Notes: generated by a model from the letters alone, not told the origin. 64,000 nucleotides of DNA from Niabella beijingensis (GCF_020034665.1 NZ_JAIQDI010000001.1:1860001-1924000), one strand, 5' to 3'. Positions 1 through 8,350 are shown, counted from the stretch's first letter. Translations and numbers: made by a program.

Positions 1-1045
1 CTTCATCCTCTGTATCACGGTATACATCGAGCTCAAATCCGGTAAGGTCGGACGCCAGCTTAATGTTCACCCCTCTTTTACCAATAGCCAGTGAAACCTG
101 GTCGGGCTTTAAAAAGATGCTGGCGTGTTTGCTTTCCTGATCCACACTCATACTGGTAATTTTAGCGGGCGTCAGCGACCGCTGAATCAGCAGCTGTATG
201 TTGGTGGTGAAATTGATCACATCAATATTTTCATTCTTCAGTTCCCGAACAATGCCATGAATACGGCTGCCCTTCATACCCACACAGGCGCCCACCGGAT
301 CAATACGATCGTCATAAGACTCCACGGCCACTTTTGCTCTTTCGCCTGGCTCCCGCACAATTTTTTTGATGGTGATCAGACCGTCAAAGATCTCGGGTAC
401 TTCTATTTCCAGCAACTTGGCAAGGAAATCGGGAGAAGTACGGGAAAGGATGATCACCGGGTTATTGTTCTTCAGATCCACCCGGGTCACTACCGCGCGG
501 ATGTTTTCACCTTTCTTAAAATAATCCTGTGGTATCTGCTCGCTTTTGGGAAGGATCAGTTCATTCCCTTCCTCATCCAGCAGCAGGATCTCTTTCTTCC
601 ACACCTGGTATACTTCAGCGCTGATGATTTCACCAATCCGGTCTTCGTATTTCTTTGCCAGTACGTTTTTCTTCAGATCACTGATGCGCCCTGCCAGTGT
701 TTGTTTTGCAGCAAGGATCGCTCTGCGGCCGAAATCGATCAGGTCAATTTCCTCATACAGGTCTTCTCCCACTTCATAATCCGGCTCGGATTTGATCGCC
801 TCCGAATACGCCACCTGGGCCAACGGATCTTCCACCTCTCCATCTTCCACGATAGTCCGGTGCCGCACGATTTCCAGGTCTCCTTTCTCTGCGTTAACAA
901 TTACATCAAAATTTTCATCGCTTCCGTATTTTTTACGGAGTAATGTTTTGAATACATCCTCTACAACTTTCATCATTGTGGGACGATCTATATTTTCTGC
1001 ATCTTTAAAATCCTGGAATGCCTCAATTAAATTAATACTTGCCAT
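1..1045 (-). CDS. nusA: Transcription termination/antitermination factor NusA (partial, C-terminus outside window)
   Basis: NusA binds RNA polymerase and nascent RNA and modulates pausing, termination and antitermination. About 348 residues are present from an ATG at 1045 (MASINLIEAFQDF). I translated it from the reverse strand: an N-terminal RNAP-binding domain, an S1 domain with the segment RAVVTRVDLKNNNPVIILSR, then KH domains with the family-typical DPVGACVGMKGSRI and IGKRGVNIKLA. The frame is still open at base 1, so the C-terminal end and stop are missing. It lies 52 nt downstream of rimP on the same strand, the usual rimP-nusA order, and infB would be expected next. A 272-residue frame on the opposite strand here is a shadow. 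Confidence 0.97.
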   Translation of the reverse strand, partial: MASINLIEAFQDFKDAENIDRPTMMKVVEDVFKTLLRKKYGSDENFDVIVNAEKGDLEIVRHRTIVEDGEVEDPLAQVAYSEAIKSEPDYEVGEDLYEEIDLIDFGRRAILAAKQTLAGRISDLKKNVLAKKYEDRIGEIISAEVYQVWKKEILLLDEEGNELILPKSEQIPQDYFKKGENIRAVVTRVDLKNNNPVIILSRTSPDFLAKLLEIEVPEIFDGLITIKKIVREPGERAKVAVESYDDRIDPVGACVGMKGSRIHGIVRELKNENIDVINFTTNIQLLIQRSLTPAKITSMSVDQESKHASIFLKPDQVSLAIGKRGVNIKLASDLTGFELDVYRDTEDE

Positions 1046-1097
1046 AATGAAGTACGATTTACCTTAATGAAATCACAGCTCCTCAGCTGTTTACTTT

Positions 1098-1568
1098 TTA
1101 AAATTTAATTTGAATTTTTGTTGTTTTAATTGTTTCCAATAAAATAGTATGTGCTGTCGTTTCCATTTTTTTGCCCTTGCCCCTGGTTTCAACCACTACA
1201 ATGGCATCATCGGCCACAGACAGTAACGTTCCTTCAGTCCTTTGTCCGTCGAGCTGGATCACCTCCACATTTCGACCTGTGTTCTTAATATACTGGCGGT
1301 GCAGTTTTAGCGGCTCATCCAATCCGGGCGATGATACTTCCAGGGAAAAATCCCCATCCGGGAACAACCCTTCTTCCTCTATTTGCTTATACAACGCCCT
1401 GTTATACTTTACCAGGTCATCAATCCCCACTCCCCTATCCCCATCAATAAAAATCTTAAAATTATTGGTAGGTTTTATCCGGATATCCACTAAAAAATGA
1501 GACGGATTTCCCGCCAGCAACGCAACTACTTTTTCCTGTAAAGTTTGAATTATAGCCTCTTTGTCCAT
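1098..1568 (-). CDS. rimP: Ribosome maturation factor RimP
   Basis: Cytoplasmic protein needed for maturation of the 30S subunit. The 156-residue product has normal family length. The N-terminal domain carries LVDIRIKPTNNFKIFIDGD and the conserved FSLEVSSPGLDEPL, followed by a small SH3-like C-terminal domain (KNTGRNVEVIQLDGQRTEG). The ATG start at 1568 follows a roughly 50-nt leader containing a 7-bp hairpin (1588-1605) below a promoter with both Bacteroidota elements. It is the first gene of the rimP-nusA operon. Confidence 0.96.
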   Translation of the reverse strand: MDKEAIIQTLQEKVVALLAGNPSHFLVDIRIKPTNNFKIFIDGDRGVGIDDLVKYNRALYKQIEEEGLFPDGDFSLEVSSPGLDEPLKLHRQYIKNTGRNVEVIQLDGQRTEGTLLSVADDAIVVVETRGKGKKMETTAHTILLETIKTTKIQIKF

Positions 1569-1587
1569 ATCTCTGAAAAAAGAAGAA

Positions 1588-1605
1588 GGGAACGCCTCCG
1601 TTCCC
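1588..1605 (-). promoter_or_regulatory. 5'-leader hairpin upstream of rimP
   Basis: A perfect 7-bp GC-rich stem (GGGAACG/CGTTCCC) encloses a four-base loop that reads GAGG in the rimP transcript. It lies between the predicted transcription start and the rimP ATG, with 19 nt between stem and start codon. There is no T-run, so it is not a terminator. A leader regulatory or mRNA-stability role is inference. Confidence 0.45.
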
Positions 1606-1624
1606 TCAGTCTCCTTTTCTGCCG

Positions 1625-1656
1625 CAAAAGTAAGGCAATTACCGCAAAAAGAGCAA
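1625..1656 (-). promoter_or_regulatory. Bacteroidota-type promoter of rimP-nusA
   Basis: On the minus strand a TTG (1654-1656) lies 21 nt upstream of TACTTTTG (1625-1632), an exact match to the Bacteroidota sigma-ABfr consensus TTG-N17-23-TAnnTTTG. The predicted transcription start is about 1620, giving a roughly 50-nt rimP leader. Confidence 0.7.
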
Positions 1657-1800
1657 TTTTTACAACTATTTTCTAAAGATCCCTGCGCCGGGAAAGCGGG
1701 AGACGGAACCGGCTCTCACGGACGGATCCCCACTTATCAAAAACCCGGTCTGTCTGGCAACAATTTTCCGGTTCCCGCGTTATTTGTATAACTTTAGAAG

Positions 1801-2031
1801 ATGTCTGTTTTACTTTACGCCATATTACTTTTTTTCCTGTACAACTTTATTGTAAAAGTGGTGCTGCCGGTTTACCGGACCACCCGGCAGATCAAACGCC
1901 AGTTCTCCGGTATGAAACAGCAGTTTCAGCAATCCGGATCAGCTGCACCGCCGGAACCGGAACCTGCCGCATCCCGCAAAAAGGAAAAACCGAAGATCGG
2001 GGAGTATATCGATTTTGAGGAGGTCAAATAA
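1801..2031 (+). CDS. DUF4834-type small membrane protein
   Basis: A 76-residue protein with one N-terminal membrane helix (about residues 3-24), a basic juxtamembrane stretch, a Pro/Ala/Glu-rich linker and a conserved-looking tail ending GEYIDFEEV. This architecture resembles the DUF4834 family known from Bacteroidota; function is unknown. A near-match -7 box (TAACTTTA, 1789-1796) ends 4 nt before the ATG. It is divergent from rimP and convergent with the next gene, whose stop codon abuts its own. Confidence 0.75.
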   Translation: MSVLLYAILLFFLYNFIVKVVLPVYRTTRQIKRQFSGMKQQFQQSGSAAPPEPEPAASRKKEKPKIGEYIDFEEVK

Positions 2032-2457
2032 TCAGCTGCTGTGATCCTGTATGATCTTCCAGCTACCTGCTATTTTCCTGAAGATCAATGTAAAGTGCCC
2101 GCTGAGATCGCCCTGTTTGCGGGTCAGTTGCCATTTCCCGACCACATTGCAAAAACCGGTTCCCAGAGGTTGTATTTTTAACAGGGTAAATTTAAGTGTG
2201 CCCATTTCGTCCCTGGAGGGATAGGACCTCCGGTAATTGTCCAGGGTCTGCTGCCATCCATAGGTTGTACCTTTTTTGCCCACAAATAGCAGGGAATCAT
2301 TTTTCCAGTAAGTATCCATAAACACTTCCAGGTTTCCCTGGTTCCAGGCAGTGATCTGCTGCTCCATCACTGCCCGTATTTGTTGCTCATCCGTTTGCTG
2401 CGCCTGGCCGGACAGCAGGATCAGATTCAGCAAAACAAGAAAATAATATTTTTTCAT
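2032..2457 (-). CDS. Secreted NTF2-like (DUF4440/SnoaL-type) protein
   Basis: The 141-residue product starts with a signal peptide (MKKYYFLVLLNLILLSGQAQ). The rest fits the NTF2-like fold of DUF4440 proteins: an N-terminal helix DEQQIRAVMEQQITAWNQGN, a YWKNDSLLFVG segment, and a C-terminal strand pair ending FRKIAGSWKIIQDHSS. Such proteins bind small ligands or act as unusual enzymes, so no specific role can be assigned. Its stop abuts that of the DUF4834-type gene. Confidence 0.8.
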   Translation of the reverse strand: MKKYYFLVLLNLILLSGQAQQTDEQQIRAVMEQQITAWNQGNLEVFMDTYWKNDSLLFVGKKGTTYGWQQTLDNYRRSYPSRDEMGTLKFTLLKIQPLGTGFCNVVGKWQLTRKQGDLSGHFTLIFRKIAGSWKIIQDHSS

Positions 2458-2499
2458 ACGCCGGGATTATTACAAAAGCGAATGTATTCAAAATTATCC

Positions 2500-2528
2500 A
2501 GGCTGAAGGCTGATTGCAGAAGGCTGAT
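2500..2528. repeat. Dispersed intergenic repeat, short copy
   Basis: Short run of GGCTGAAGGCTGATTGC type, the same vocabulary as the longer repeat copies at 27.0, 29.4, 42.2, 47.4 and 57.3 kb. It lies between the NTF2-like gene and the MerC-domain gene. Confidence 0.45.
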
Positions 2529-2535
2529 CCCTCCA

Positions 2536-2937
2536 TTAATAATGATCATGATCACAATCCTCCGCATGCGCGTGATTATGACTGCGGCAGTACCGGTAAT
2601 TGATAATATGGGCTGCTATGATAAAAATAACGGCGGGTACCAGCAGCAGGGTATGATATTCTAGCAATACCTGCTTCAGCACCAGGAAAAAGATCCCCGC
2701 TGCAAAAAGCAGGATGGGCAGCTTTTTATGGTGGTGCGATTTATAACCATGATACAGCGAATAGATACCGATCACAAAGGCCAGGAAGATCATCCCCAGT
2801 TCAAATGCCACATTTTCAATGATATTGATCCCAAAAAGAGGCAAGCTGGCCATAAATAGGGGCAGCACTGCACAATGAATGGCGCAGATCACAGAAGCGG
2901 AAATCCCCAGTGCGTCCCAATTGATTTTTGATCTCAT
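2536..2937 (-). CDS. MerC-domain integral membrane protein
   Basis: A 133-residue membrane protein with four predicted helices. The start is taken as the ATG at 2937 (MRSKINWDALGISASV). A longer frame back to 2988 begins with an unlikely leader. The first helix holds the MerC-type metal-binding motif CAIHC (ASVICAIHCAVLPL), and the cytoplasmic tail is rich in His, Asp and Cys (CRSHNHAHAEDCDHDH). MerC proteins carry mercuric ions in mer operons; chromosomal Bacteroidota homologues probably handle zinc or another soft metal. It is divergently transcribed from the SCO and Fur-family genes, which supports a metal-linked role. Confidence 0.85.
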   Translation of the reverse strand: MRSKINWDALGISASVICAIHCAVLPLFMASLPLFGINIIENVAFELGMIFLAFVIGIYSLYHGYKSHHHKKLPILLFAAGIFFLVLKQVLLEYHTLLLVPAVIFIIAAHIINYRYCRSHNHAHAEDCDHDHY

Positions 2938-3030
2938 GTTGCAAAAATAAAAAAAAGAAACGTTGTTGCAAATATTTAATCCTTTCAAATCAATAAACGT
3001 TTTCCGGCGTTAATTGTTAAACAGTTGGAA

Positions 3031-3038
3031 TACATTTG
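3031..3038 (+). promoter_or_regulatory. Predicted -7 box (TACATTTG) for SCO/Fur operon
   Basis: Exact TAnnTTTG match 17 nt before the SCO start codon, in the divergent 118-nt gap between the MerC-domain gene and SCO. No TTG lies at the ideal upstream distance. Confidence 0.5.
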
Positions 3039-3055
3039 CGCATTAATTTTTCAGC

Positions 3056-3679
3056 ATGTCAAAAAAGGCTATTTTTTATACTGCATTTTTCGTTTTTCTT
3101 TCGATCGCATTCTACCTGACAGCCGTCTATTTTATCCCGGGCTTTAACAAACGGAAACTGGAACCGATCAGCAAAGTGGGACAATTCACCTTTACGGACC
3201 AGGACGGGAAACCTTTTTCCAACAAGGATGTGGAGGGAAAGCTGTATGTGACCGAATATTTTTATACGACCTGCCCCGGTATCTGCCCGATGATGAACAA
3301 TAACATGAAACAGGTTTATGAAAAATACAAAGGCACCCCGGGGTTCTTGATTGTTTCCCACACCTGCGATCCGGAAAACGATTCCGCCGCACAGCTGAAG
3401 CATTATGCCGATTCGATGAAAGTGGATACCAGGCAGTGGGTGTTCCTGACCGGCAGGAAGGACAGTCTTTATAAAATGGCACGTCTGAGCTATACCATTG
3501 ATGACCCGAAGAATTACCTCAACTCTAATGAAGATGATTTCCTGCACACCCAGTTCTGGGCGCTGGTGGACGGAAAGGGAAACGTATTAAAAATTTATGA
3601 CGGGTTGAAACAAAAAGAAATCAACCGGTTAATAGCGGATATTGCCGACGAACTGAAAAATGCATCAAAAATTAATTAA
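3056..3679 (+). CDS. SCO1/SenC-family copper chaperone
   Basis: Membrane-anchored thioredoxin-fold protein that delivers copper to, or reduces, the CuA site of cytochrome c oxidase. The 207-residue product has an N-terminal anchor helix (about residues 5-27) and the three copper ligands: C73 and C77 of TTCPGICP and H164 of FLHTQFW. The segment LIVSHTCDPENDS is also typical. The following Fur-family gene begins 9 nt after its stop, indicating co-transcription. Linkage to MerC and Fur proteins suggests metal-responsive expression, which is inference. Confidence 0.92.
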   Translation: MSKKAIFYTAFFVFLSIAFYLTAVYFIPGFNKRKLEPISKVGQFTFTDQDGKPFSNKDVEGKLYVTEYFYTTCPGICPMMNNNMKQVYEKYKGTPGFLIVSHTCDPENDSAAQLKHYADSMKVDTRQWVFLTGRKDSLYKMARLSYTIDDPKNYLNSNEDDFLHTQFWALVDGKGNVLKIYDGLKQKEINRLIADIADELKNASKIN

Positions 3680-3688
3680 TTTTAAGGT

Positions 3689-4108
3689 ATGGATTCGATC
3701 GTTCATATATTAAAACAAAACAATTTAAGCGTAACCGAAGGCCGGCGCAAAATCCTGTCCCTGTTCCTGAACAGCGACGGCGCCCTGGCACATGCAGACA
3801 TTGAAAAAAATACGGACAGTCATTTCGATCGTGTAACCGTATACCGCACTCTCCAGTCGTTTGTGGATAAAGGGATCATTCATACGATTCCTACTTCAGA
3901 CAACAGCATCAAATATGCCCTGTGCAAGGATGAATGCGGGGAAGGACATCACCATGATCATCACATACACCTGGTATGCAGCAGGTGCGGCAATACTTTT
4001 TGCCTGGATGATGTGGTAACACCGGCCGTTAAACTGCCGAAGGACTATACCATACAACAGGTGGAAGTGGTGGTAAAAGGTATCTGCAAAGCCTGTAATG
4101 CCAAGTAA
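3689..4108 (+). CDS. Fur-family metalloregulator (Fur/Zur/PerR-like)
   Basis: A 139-residue DNA-binding repressor. The N-terminal winged helix includes FDRVTVYRTLQSFVDKGIIH. A His-rich metal segment (GHHHDHHIHLVC, about residues 87-97) follows, then two CxxC pairs forming a structural zinc site (C97/C100 and C133/C136). The His stretch resembles the sensory region of Fur-family members; the metal sensed cannot be read from the sequence. Co-operonic with the SCO protein, it probably controls the divergent MerC-domain gene. It could be Zur rather than Fur. Confidence 0.9.
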   Translation: MDSIVHILKQNNLSVTEGRRKILSLFLNSDGALAHADIEKNTDSHFDRVTVYRTLQSFVDKGIIHTIPTSDNSIKYALCKDECGEGHHHDHHIHLVCSRCGNTFCLDDVVTPAVKLPKDYTIQQVEVVVKGICKACNAK

Positions 4109-4200
4109 ACCGGAAATACATCAATAAAAGCGGCTGCCGCCCAGAACCAACTGCAAGCTGTTAGTGCATTGTTCACCTGTAATCGAAAGAAGATCTGCCG

Positions 4201-5469
4201 CTATTTTCTTCCAGTTGTAAAATCAATAAGGTACGGGTGCAGCGGACGCAGGTCCTGATCCCTGAAGCCGCTTCCGATAACGAGCTGGTATTTTTTGTTG
4301 GGCTGAAGCGCCTCCAGTTCAAGAGAAATGGACCTCCCATCTTCTGAAAAACCAATCACATTCTTTATCCGTGCCAGGTGCTCCTTTCCTAATGGTCCTA
4401 ACTCAAAATTCCGGAACTGGTTGTGCATTGCCGTTGAAAACGTAATTGTGATCCGCGTGATCCCGGGGCTGACTTTTCTATTTCCGTTTTTAAACGGTTC
4501 CAGGCTGATTACCCCCGGCCGTTTTTTTTCAAATATTTTGGCGTAGGCGGCCACCGGTTGCGAGAAGTATCCGCTTGCATCCACATAGGCGGCAAGGGAT
4601 ACGGAGTTGCTATAATCCAGCTCAATCATTTCCCTGATGGCCTGTTTTTTATCCTTTGCCTTTTCATAATATTTTTCAGCAATGGCATACCCCACATAGT
4701 AACCCAGGTCCCGGGTATCAAATTCATTTGTTGCATCACTGTAAAGCCAGAAGCTGTAATAAGAACTGAACATCTGGCTGGCAAAAACTTTTTTAACCCG
4801 TTCCTCGTTGCGCTTCCCGTAGCCGATCGCCGGAGCCGCGGAGGGCGTTCCGGTGGCCATTACCGCCAGAAACTCTGCCACACCTTCCATTACGGATTGT
4901 GCCAGCAGCTGACCGGTTTCAGTAGTTTTCTGTTGTGTATGCACCAGCTCATGAACAGCGGTGAATTTCAGGCTGTTCATTTTCTTTTCATCAGCAAAAA
5001 TAATTTCACTGCCGATCAGGATCTTGTCACCGGCAGTGGTTCCCCCGCTCCGGAAAACACCCATGGTAAAATAAGTGGTTGCCGGCTTCAGTTCAGGATA
5101 TATGCTCCGCAACTGATCCGTACCTGTTTCTATATCCGCTGCCAGGGCGCCGGCCCGCGAGGTGTTCTTCCGGAGCGAAGTCCAGAACTCGGGGCTTTTA
5201 TTGATCGCGTCAATATACTCCTGCGGTGTATACCGTCTTGCCTTCATCATGGCCTGCAATCCCGGCGTGCCCTTGGTAATAAATAACCGGTCCAGGTAAG
5301 CACGCTGCTGAGCACTGTCGTTTGTGGTACGGATGCTGTCATAGGTTTCCCAGAAATTATTGATGTCTGTAGTTACAACTGCGGAATGGTTTTGAGCAGC
5401 CAGGTGTAAAGAAAAGCACAGGCACCATAATAGCACAACATATTTTTTTCTGCCGGTTTTTTTATCCAT
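4201..5469 (-). CDS. Secreted zinc-metallopeptidase-like protein with C-terminal Ig-like domain
   Basis: The 422-residue product starts at the ATG at 5469 (MDKKTGRKKY); a start 27 nt upstream at 5496 is possible. A signal peptide ends near LAAQ. The catalytic region carries a gluzincin HExxH motif (FTAVHELVHTQQ) with a downstream EGVAEFLAV glutamate and resembles DUF2268-type peptidases (DLGYYVGYAIAEKYYE). About 100 C-terminal residues look like an SbsA/Big_5 Ig-like domain (ITITFSTAMHNQ, YQLVIGSGFRDQDLRPL). It is probably periplasmic or exported, and it is monocistronic. Confidence 0.75.
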   Translation of the reverse strand: MDKKTGRKKYVVLLWCLCFSLHLAAQNHSAVVTTDINNFWETYDSIRTTNDSAQQRAYLDRLFITKGTPGLQAMMKARRYTPQEYIDAINKSPEFWTSLRKNTSRAGALAADIETGTDQLRSIYPELKPATTYFTMGVFRSGGTTAGDKILIGSEIIFADEKKMNSLKFTAVHELVHTQQKTTETGQLLAQSVMEGVAEFLAVMATGTPSAAPAIGYGKRNEERVKKVFASQMFSSYYSFWLYSDATNEFDTRDLGYYVGYAIAEKYYEKAKDKKQAIREMIELDYSNSVSLAAYVDASGYFSQPVAAYAKIFEKKRPGVISLEPFKNGNRKVSPGITRITITFSTAMHNQFRNFELGPLGKEHLARIKNVIGFSEDGRSISLELEALQPNKKYQLVIGSGFRDQDLRPLHPYLIDFTTGRK

Positions 5470-5641
5470 TAGTATCACCCGGGATACTGTTCTCATACAA
5501 CAGGAATTAGATTATAAAATAAAGTGCACACCGTTACAGCCTGCGCGGATATCAACAGGTAAACGCAATATTCCGGAATATGTTACAACCCTGTTGTATC
5601 CTGCATTCCGGGCTGTATACAATCTGCTGATCCCTAAAGAA

Positions 5642-5673
5642 AAAAGTCCTGATGTAGACACATCAGGACTTTT
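5642..5673 (-). terminator. Rho-independent terminator after the YvlD-like membrane gene
   Basis: Perfect 14-bp inverted repeat (AAAAGTCCTGATGT and its complement) around a 4-nt loop. The outer A/T pairs give a T-run on either strand. It lies downstream of the minus-strand gene ending at 5737. Confidence 0.85.
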
Positions 5674-5736
5674 GATTAATGTTTTGATTAACTGCTAATT
5701 TACAGCCGGAACCTATTTTTTCCAAATAAAATAATT

Positions 5737-6084
5737 TTAATTTTTGCCTCCACCCACCAGTGAATAAAGCACGGAAGAACCGAGGGAAAGCAATATACTG
5801 AATATCAACGCCCACCAAAAACCATTCACTACAACCCCTTTAAAAAAGTTGGCTGCGATCAATACCATAAACGCATTTATCACCAGCAAAAACAATCCAA
5901 GTGTCACTAAAGTGACCGGAATGGTCAGAATTACCAGCACAGGTTTTATGATCGCATTCAAAAGCGCCAGCACCAGTGCAAACAAGGCAGCGGTTTTCAT
6001 GTCAGCAATTTTTACACCGGGCAAAATATTGGGGAGTAAATAAGCGATGAGTCCGGTTATAAGCACTTTAAGTATAAAATTCAT
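5737..6084 (-). CDS. Phage-holin-superfamily-IV (YvlD-like) membrane protein
   Basis: A 115-residue protein made of about four membrane helices, with the family-typical segment LLNAIIKPVLVILTIPVTLVTLGLFLLVINA. This is the 4-TMS phage_holin_4_2/YvlD family, which in chromosomal contexts is not phage related and has no firm function. No phage genes are nearby. ATG start at 6084; a strong terminator follows at 5642-5673. Confidence 0.87.
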   Translation of the reverse strand: MNFILKVLITGLIAYLLPNILPGVKIADMKTAALFALVLALLNAIIKPVLVILTIPVTLVTLGLFLLVINAFMVLIAANFFKGVVVNGFWWALIFSILLSLGSSVLYSLVGGGKN

Positions 6085-6145
6085 TTGAACAGCGAATGTT
6101 TATTAAAAGTTAAAGGTAGCTAAAATTGAAGGATTATGAAAGGAT

Positions 6146-6188
6146 TCCCGGCAATCTTTTCCATTGTATTTGCACCGGATTGCCGGGA
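6146..6188. repeat. Inverted repeat (11-bp arms)
   Basis: Perfect arms TCCCGGCAATC (6146-6156) and GATTGCCGGGA (6178-6188) around 21 nt, in the divergent gap between the YvlD-like gene and the 63-residue gene. It could be an operator or a structured leader; no decisive evidence. Confidence 0.45.
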
Positions 6189-6242
6189 TTTCTATGATTT
6201 TTTTGTAACTTGTAATACTAAAAATCCTCCAATTTAAAAGTT

Positions 6243-6434
6243 ATGAATGATCCGAAAAAACATACCGGCGATAAGAAAGAGGAGCTGAAAGAACATCCCC
6301 AGAAACACGAGGGAGATCCGCAGGAAGACATGGAAGGTCCCGTATCTTCCATATTACAGCGGGGAAAAGAAGTGATTGATAAAATCGGGGATAAAAAGGG
6401 ACATAAGGAGCACTCCGAGGATGAAAGCAAATGA
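6243..6434 (+). CDS. Small, highly charged hypothetical protein
   Basis: A 63-residue hydrophilic protein, rich in Lys, Glu, Asp and His, with no membrane segment and one possible amphipathic helix (GPVSSILQRGKEVIDKIGD). No family recognised. The frame has an ATG start in a plausible context and intrinsically disordered composition, and two other frames are open across part of it, so coding status is not certain. Confidence 0.5.
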   Translation: MNDPKKHTGDKKEELKEHPQKHEGDPQEDMEGPVSSILQRGKEVIDKIGDKKGHKEHSEDESK

Positions 6435-6550
6435 CAGCAATGATCCGCTTCACCCTGTTTTAGCTGCAGGACAACTTGCGGTAAGGTATACTATTATACT
6501 ACCTTCTGTATTTCATTTTTACCAAATAAAATCTACTAAAACCAGACAAC

Positions 6551-7021
6551 ATGGAAAATTTCAATCAGCCCGCTCCGCAATTTGGAGAGGGAGGACTTTT
6601 TAAGCATCTTGAAGTGAACGAACAGGGCAAGCTTTATCTTGACGAAGCTTCCAAATGGGCAAAATTTCTTGGCATTATCGGTTTCATTTTTCTCTTTTTT
6701 ATGCTCATAGGCGGATTTGGAGTAATGATGGCGGGATCTGCCGCTTTCCGCAACAGCGGAATCCCCTTCTCCGGCGCATTTATTGGACTTCTTTACATTG
6801 CATTCGCCGCACTTTATTTTTTCCCGGCTTTTTATCTTTATAAATTCGGTACCATCGCCCGCAGGGCCCTGCAGAACGAAAGCCTTACCGAACTGAATGA
6901 AGGGCTCCGGTACCTGAAAAGTTTCTTCAAGTTTGCCGGTATCCTTACCATTGTGGTGATCGCTTTTTATATTATTGCCGTTCTGAGCGTGGGCATGGGC
7001 GCCATGACTTCGAGGTTCTGA
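6551..7021 (+). CDS. DUF5362-like four-helix membrane protein
   Basis: A 156-residue protein with a soluble N-terminus (FGEGGLFKHLEVNEQGKLYLDEASKWAKFLG) and four membrane helices: about residues 38-62, 74-96, then after a cytoplasmic loop 126-150. The layout fits DUF5362-type proteins of Bacteroidota. Function unknown. About 185 nt without a recognisable gene follow before the P1 peptidase. Confidence 0.72.
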   Translation: MENFNQPAPQFGEGGLFKHLEVNEQGKLYLDEASKWAKFLGIIGFIFLFFMLIGGFGVMMAGSAAFRNSGIPFSGAFIGLLYIAFAALYFFPAFYLYKFGTIARRALQNESLTELNEGLRYLKSFFKFAGILTIVVIAFYIIAVLSVGMGAMTSRF

Positions 7022-7207
7022 TCCCGGCAGTTTCTGATAAAGCAGTGGTTTCAAAAGTCTTTACCGGCATATGCTCCTATGGCGAACGGGATGTTTCAGC
7101 AGCTGAAGCCCCGATCGCTTCGGAACAGTACCACAATACACGATAAACCGGCTTTTCAGACTGTCGCTTTATTTTAACCACATCCATTTATTGATTATTT
7201 TTAGGCC

Positions 7208-8350
7208 ATGTGGTACCGTATCTTGTTTATCGGGTTTTGCAGTGCAATCATAACCATTTCTACAAAAGCCCAGCCGGCAGCAAAAAAGCTAAAGCCTCCT
7301 GTCAGAATAGGGGTATTGCCCAGCGGCACCTACAACGCAATCACCGATGTAAGCGGGGTACGTATCGGTCATAAAACACTTATCAGTGGCAGCTCGGTAC
7401 GAACAGGAGCTACGGTTGTACTGCCACATGAAGGCAGCCTGTTTCAGGAAAAAGTTCCCGCTGCTGTATATGTGGGCAATGGTTTTGGAAAACTGGCCGG
7501 CAGCACACAGATCCGGGAGCTGGGAAATATCGAAGGTCCGGTGATCCTTACCAACACGCTCAATGTAGCCTCCGGTATCAATGCCGGGATCACCTATACG
7601 CTGGAAAAAAACAAACAACTGGACATACAGAGTGTAAACACCGTTGTGGGAGAGACCAACGATGGGTTCCTCAACGATATCCGGGGCCGGCATGTTTCCG
7701 AAAAGGACATTCTGGAAGCAATTGAAACGGCGGACACGGGATGGGTGGCACAGGGCAATGTAGGGGCAGGAACCGGGACGGTCTGCTTTGGTTTCAAGGG
7801 AGGTATCGGCACTGCCTCAAGAGTATTGCCCAACGCTTCCGGAGGCTATACGGTGGGCGTACTGGTACAGACCAATTTTGGCGGTGTGCTGGAAATTGCC
7901 GGTGTTCCGGTGGGCAGGGAACTGGGAAAATATTTCTTAAGCGACCAGCTGAACCAGCCCGTGGATGGCAGCTGCATGATCGTTGTAGCTACCGACGCAC
8001 CGCTGGATGCCCGCAACCTCGAACGGCTGGCCAAGCGTGCGTTTATGGGTCTTGCAAAGACCGGCGGCATTGCCAGCAACGGCAGCGGCGACTATGTCAT
8101 CGCTTTTTCCACCAGCCCTTCCGTAAGAATTCCGCATGTGCCGGAAGGGCCCCTGCATACCACTACTTCCCTTTTTAATGAGGATGTTTCACCCTTGTTC
8201 CTGGCCGCCATCGAAGCAACAGAGGAAGCCATTATCAATTCGCTTTTTGCAGCAACCACTATGACAGGCCGCGACGGACACAAAGTGGAAGCCCTGCCGA
8301 GAGACAAAGTAATTTCGATCTTAAAAAAATACAACCGGTACCAACCATGA
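7208..8350 (+). CDS. P1/S58-family peptidase (DmpA-like L-aminopeptidase/D-esterase)
   Basis: Members of this family are N-terminal-nucleophile hydrolases that self-cleave to form the active enzyme. The 380-residue precursor has a signal peptide (cleavage near residue 21, TKAQ). The DmpA-type cleavage region reads VDGSCMIVVATDAPLDARNL, so G254/S255 is the predicted scissile bond and S255 the nucleophile; this assignment is from family memory. Other typical parts are TDVSGVRIGHKT near residues 46-57 and the GGIASNGSGDYVIAFS segment. Its stop overlaps the next start by 4 nt (ATGA), implying translational coupling. A near-match -7 box (TATTTTTA, 7196-7203) ends 4 nt before the ATG. Confidence 0.9.
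   Translation: MWYRILFIGFCSAIITISTKAQPAAKKLKPPVRIGVLPSGTYNAITDVSGVRIGHKTLISGSSVRTGATVVLPHEGSLFQEKVPAAVYVGNGFGKLAGSTQIRELGNIEGPVILTNTLNVASGINAGITYTLEKNKQLDIQSVNTVVGETNDGFLNDIRGRHVSEKDILEAIETADTGWVAQGNVGAGTGTVCFGFKGGIGTASRVLPNASGGYTVGVLVQTNFGGVLEIAGVPVGRELGKYFLSDQLNQPVDGSCMIVVATDAPLDARNLERLAKRAFMGLAKTGGIASNGSGDYVIAFSTSPSVRIPHVPEGPLHTTTSLFNEDVSPLFLAAIEATEEAIINSLFAATTMTGRDGHKVEALPRDKVISILKKYNRYQP

Noticed and set aside
125..943. 272-residue plus-strand frame
   Set aside because: It is antisense to nusA, whose reading frame gives a clear NusA protein with S1 and KH domains; this frame has no recognisable domain.
4558..5286. 242-residue plus-strand frame
   Set aside because: Antisense to the secreted metallopeptidase-like gene, which has HExxH and a signal peptide; no domain here.
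5737..6084. Phage holin marking a prophage
   Set aside because: Belongs to the chromosomal YvlD-like branch of the holin superfamily; no lysin, structural or integrase genes are nearby.
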